Source: Flavobacterium sp. KS-LB2 (GTDB lineage Bacteria; Bacteroidota; Bacteroidia; Flavobacteriales; Flavobacteriaceae). From it: 64,000 bases of DNA. The position numbers and the translations under genes were made by a program. The stretch covers positions 992,001 through 1,056,000 of the forward strand of contig NZ_CP145904.1 in the NCBI RefSeq assembly GCF_036895565.1. Reading direction: 5' to 3'. Positions 63,450 to 64,000 of this stretch are shown piece by piece. The notes beneath the pieces are model-generated. The model did not search any database. It had not been told where the DNA came from and saw only the letters and a program-made list of their open reading frames with translations. Within the stretch, counting starts at the first letter, position 1; every line of letters begins with the position of its first letter.

Positions 63450-63573
63450 AACGTTCCCGCGCTACACGCAGGTTGGGGTTAAAGAGGCGTAATCTTTCGG
63501 TTAAAAACAAATGTATCAAACACAAACTATTTTCAAATTAAGCCAATTGCCCAGATTGCTTGTAGCGTGTGTT
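63450..63573 (-). repeat. attC-like site E12
   Basis: AAC 63450-63452 to GTT 63571-63573, 124 bp, almost the same as E5. The minus strand carries TACATTTG (63515-63508) with TTTG 18 bp upstream, so it may promote the gene of the unit to its left. Confidence 0.8.
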
Positions 63574-63627
63574 GTACCTTCGTTGTTTTTTGTCGGATAT
63601 GTTTGTCAAATTTAGTTTATTTTTTTG

Positions 63628-63653
63628 TACGTTTGGTTTTAAATAACTAAACT
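63628..63653 (+). promoter_or_regulatory. Promoter of the right-edge gene
   Basis: TACGTTTG (63628-63635) matches the -7 consensus, with TTTG at 63602-63605, 22 bp upstream. It lies 18 bp before the ATG at 63654. Confidence 0.55.
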
Positions 63654-64000
63654 ATGAGAGAATATACCAAAGAAGAGTTTGAAAAATTACTAGAAGAAGC
63701 TATCCAAGATTTAAATACTTTTAAAACAGAGACTTTAGCTTCTTTAAAAGAAACTTTAAAAAATTTACCTGAAAAGTATAAAAAAGACACCTCCTATAGA
63801 GAATACCTTCACTCAAAAAACTTAGTTACTGATTTTATAAATAATAGGTATCCAAAAACTGACGAATATTTTAACGGTGTTTTTGTTCAATATACAGTTG
63901 ATACTTATATATTTTTTAATCTTGTATCTGTAATTCCAACCATTCATAACGAATTTGAGGAATTTTATATGGCATATTTTGAGGAGACTTTCCACGATAT
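63654..64000 (+). CDS. Partial protein of unknown function
   Basis: An open frame from ATG 63654 to the window end, at least 115 residues. It starts MREYTKEEFEKLLEEAIQD and continues with an acidic, helix-rich region and DTYIFFNLVSVIPT. No family is recognised. It is oriented opposite to the cassette genes and has its own promoter, so it may belong to the next cassette or mark its edge. Confidence 0.6.
   Translation, partial: MREYTKEEFEKLLEEAIQDLNTFKTETLASLKETLKNLPEKYKKDTSYREYLHSKNLVTDFINNRYPKTDEYFNGVFVQYTVDTYIFFNLVSVIPTIHNEFEEFYMAYFEETFHD

Larger units (their letters stand above)
51151..63573 (-). mobile_element. Integron-type cassette array: eleven gene units separated by twelve attC-like palindromes
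   Basis: Twelve imperfect palindromes, each bounded by AAC on the left and GTT on the right and 112-130 bp long, alternate with eleven gene units. Most genes are on the minus strand, with their 3' ends facing the GTT arm. The two inner ends of each unit are inverted repeats of 10-15 bp beginning GTT, while the two outer flanks of any one palindrome differ. That is expected if units insert by recombination at the GTT edge. No integrase gene is present, so this would be a cluster of attC-like sites lacking an integrase (CALIN). The array continues past the window to the right. Canonical integron status is inference. Confidence 0.7.

Noticed and set aside
51151..63573. CRISPR array
   Set aside because: The repeats are about 125 bp, palindromic and separated by whole genes, with no 25-40 bp repeat/spacer rhythm or cas genes.
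51151..63573. Insertion sequences with terminal inverted repeats
   Set aside because: Units have matched inverted ends but no transposase gene and no target-site duplications. The constant palindrome between units fits site-specific recombination better.

Overview
The window looks like a chromosomal stretch of a Flavobacterium-like member of the Bacteroidota. The DNA is AT-rich, promoters match the Bacteroidetes -7 box TAnnTTTG, many proteins are Bacteroidetes types (DUF4252, DUF4369/TlpA, SusD-free TonB receptors, DUF4328), and start sites generally lack a strong Shine-Dalgarno.

Region 1 (1-18 kb) is a light-response cluster. A CarH/LitR-type MerR regulator with an intact B12-photoreceptor signature precedes crtI-crtB-crtZ, an SRPBCC gene and a CPD photolyase on the plus strand. 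A convergent minus-strand operon carries a TetR-like regulator, an ABC1 kinase, a 44-residue DUF2256 gene, cry-DASH, a degenerate cryptochrome-like protein, a TIGR03643 protein, an SDR, folE and an NAD(P)-binding oxidoreductase. The likely logic is light-induced carotenoid pigments, DNA photorepair and pterin/folate cofactor supply. A hydrolase, a PRTase and an inward-rectifier K+ channel lie upstream.

Region 2 (18-34 kb) is housekeeping: thioesterase, RmuC, RNA-modification enzymes, a B12 uptake locus (BtuFCD-like ABC transporter divergent from a cobalamin-riboswitch-controlled TonB receptor), an amidase, an S41 protease, and a sigma/anti-sigma/DUF4252 operon. Region 3 (34-51 kb) holds three tRNAs, aroK, a split transketolase and assorted stress, envelope and hydrolase genes.

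Region 4 (51.15-63.6 kb and beyond) is the most unusual part. Twelve imperfect palindromes of about 112-130 bp separate eleven gene units of 0.36-2.3 kb. Most genes lie on the minus strand with the stop codon close to a palindrome. The two ends of each unit are inverted repeats of one another (10-15 bp beginning GTT), whereas the two flanks of a single palindrome differ. This is the architecture expected of integron-type cassettes joined at attC-like AAC/GTT sites, but no integrase lies in the window. Cargo includes a complete two-gene Thoeris defence system (TIR-like ThsB and membrane/macro-domain ThsA), an OLD-family ATPase-TOPRIM nuclease, an AraC/metallo-hydrolase/NTF2 unit with a frameshift, and several short lipoproteins or exported proteins of unknown function. 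The array has the look of a cassette-borne defence and accessory island.
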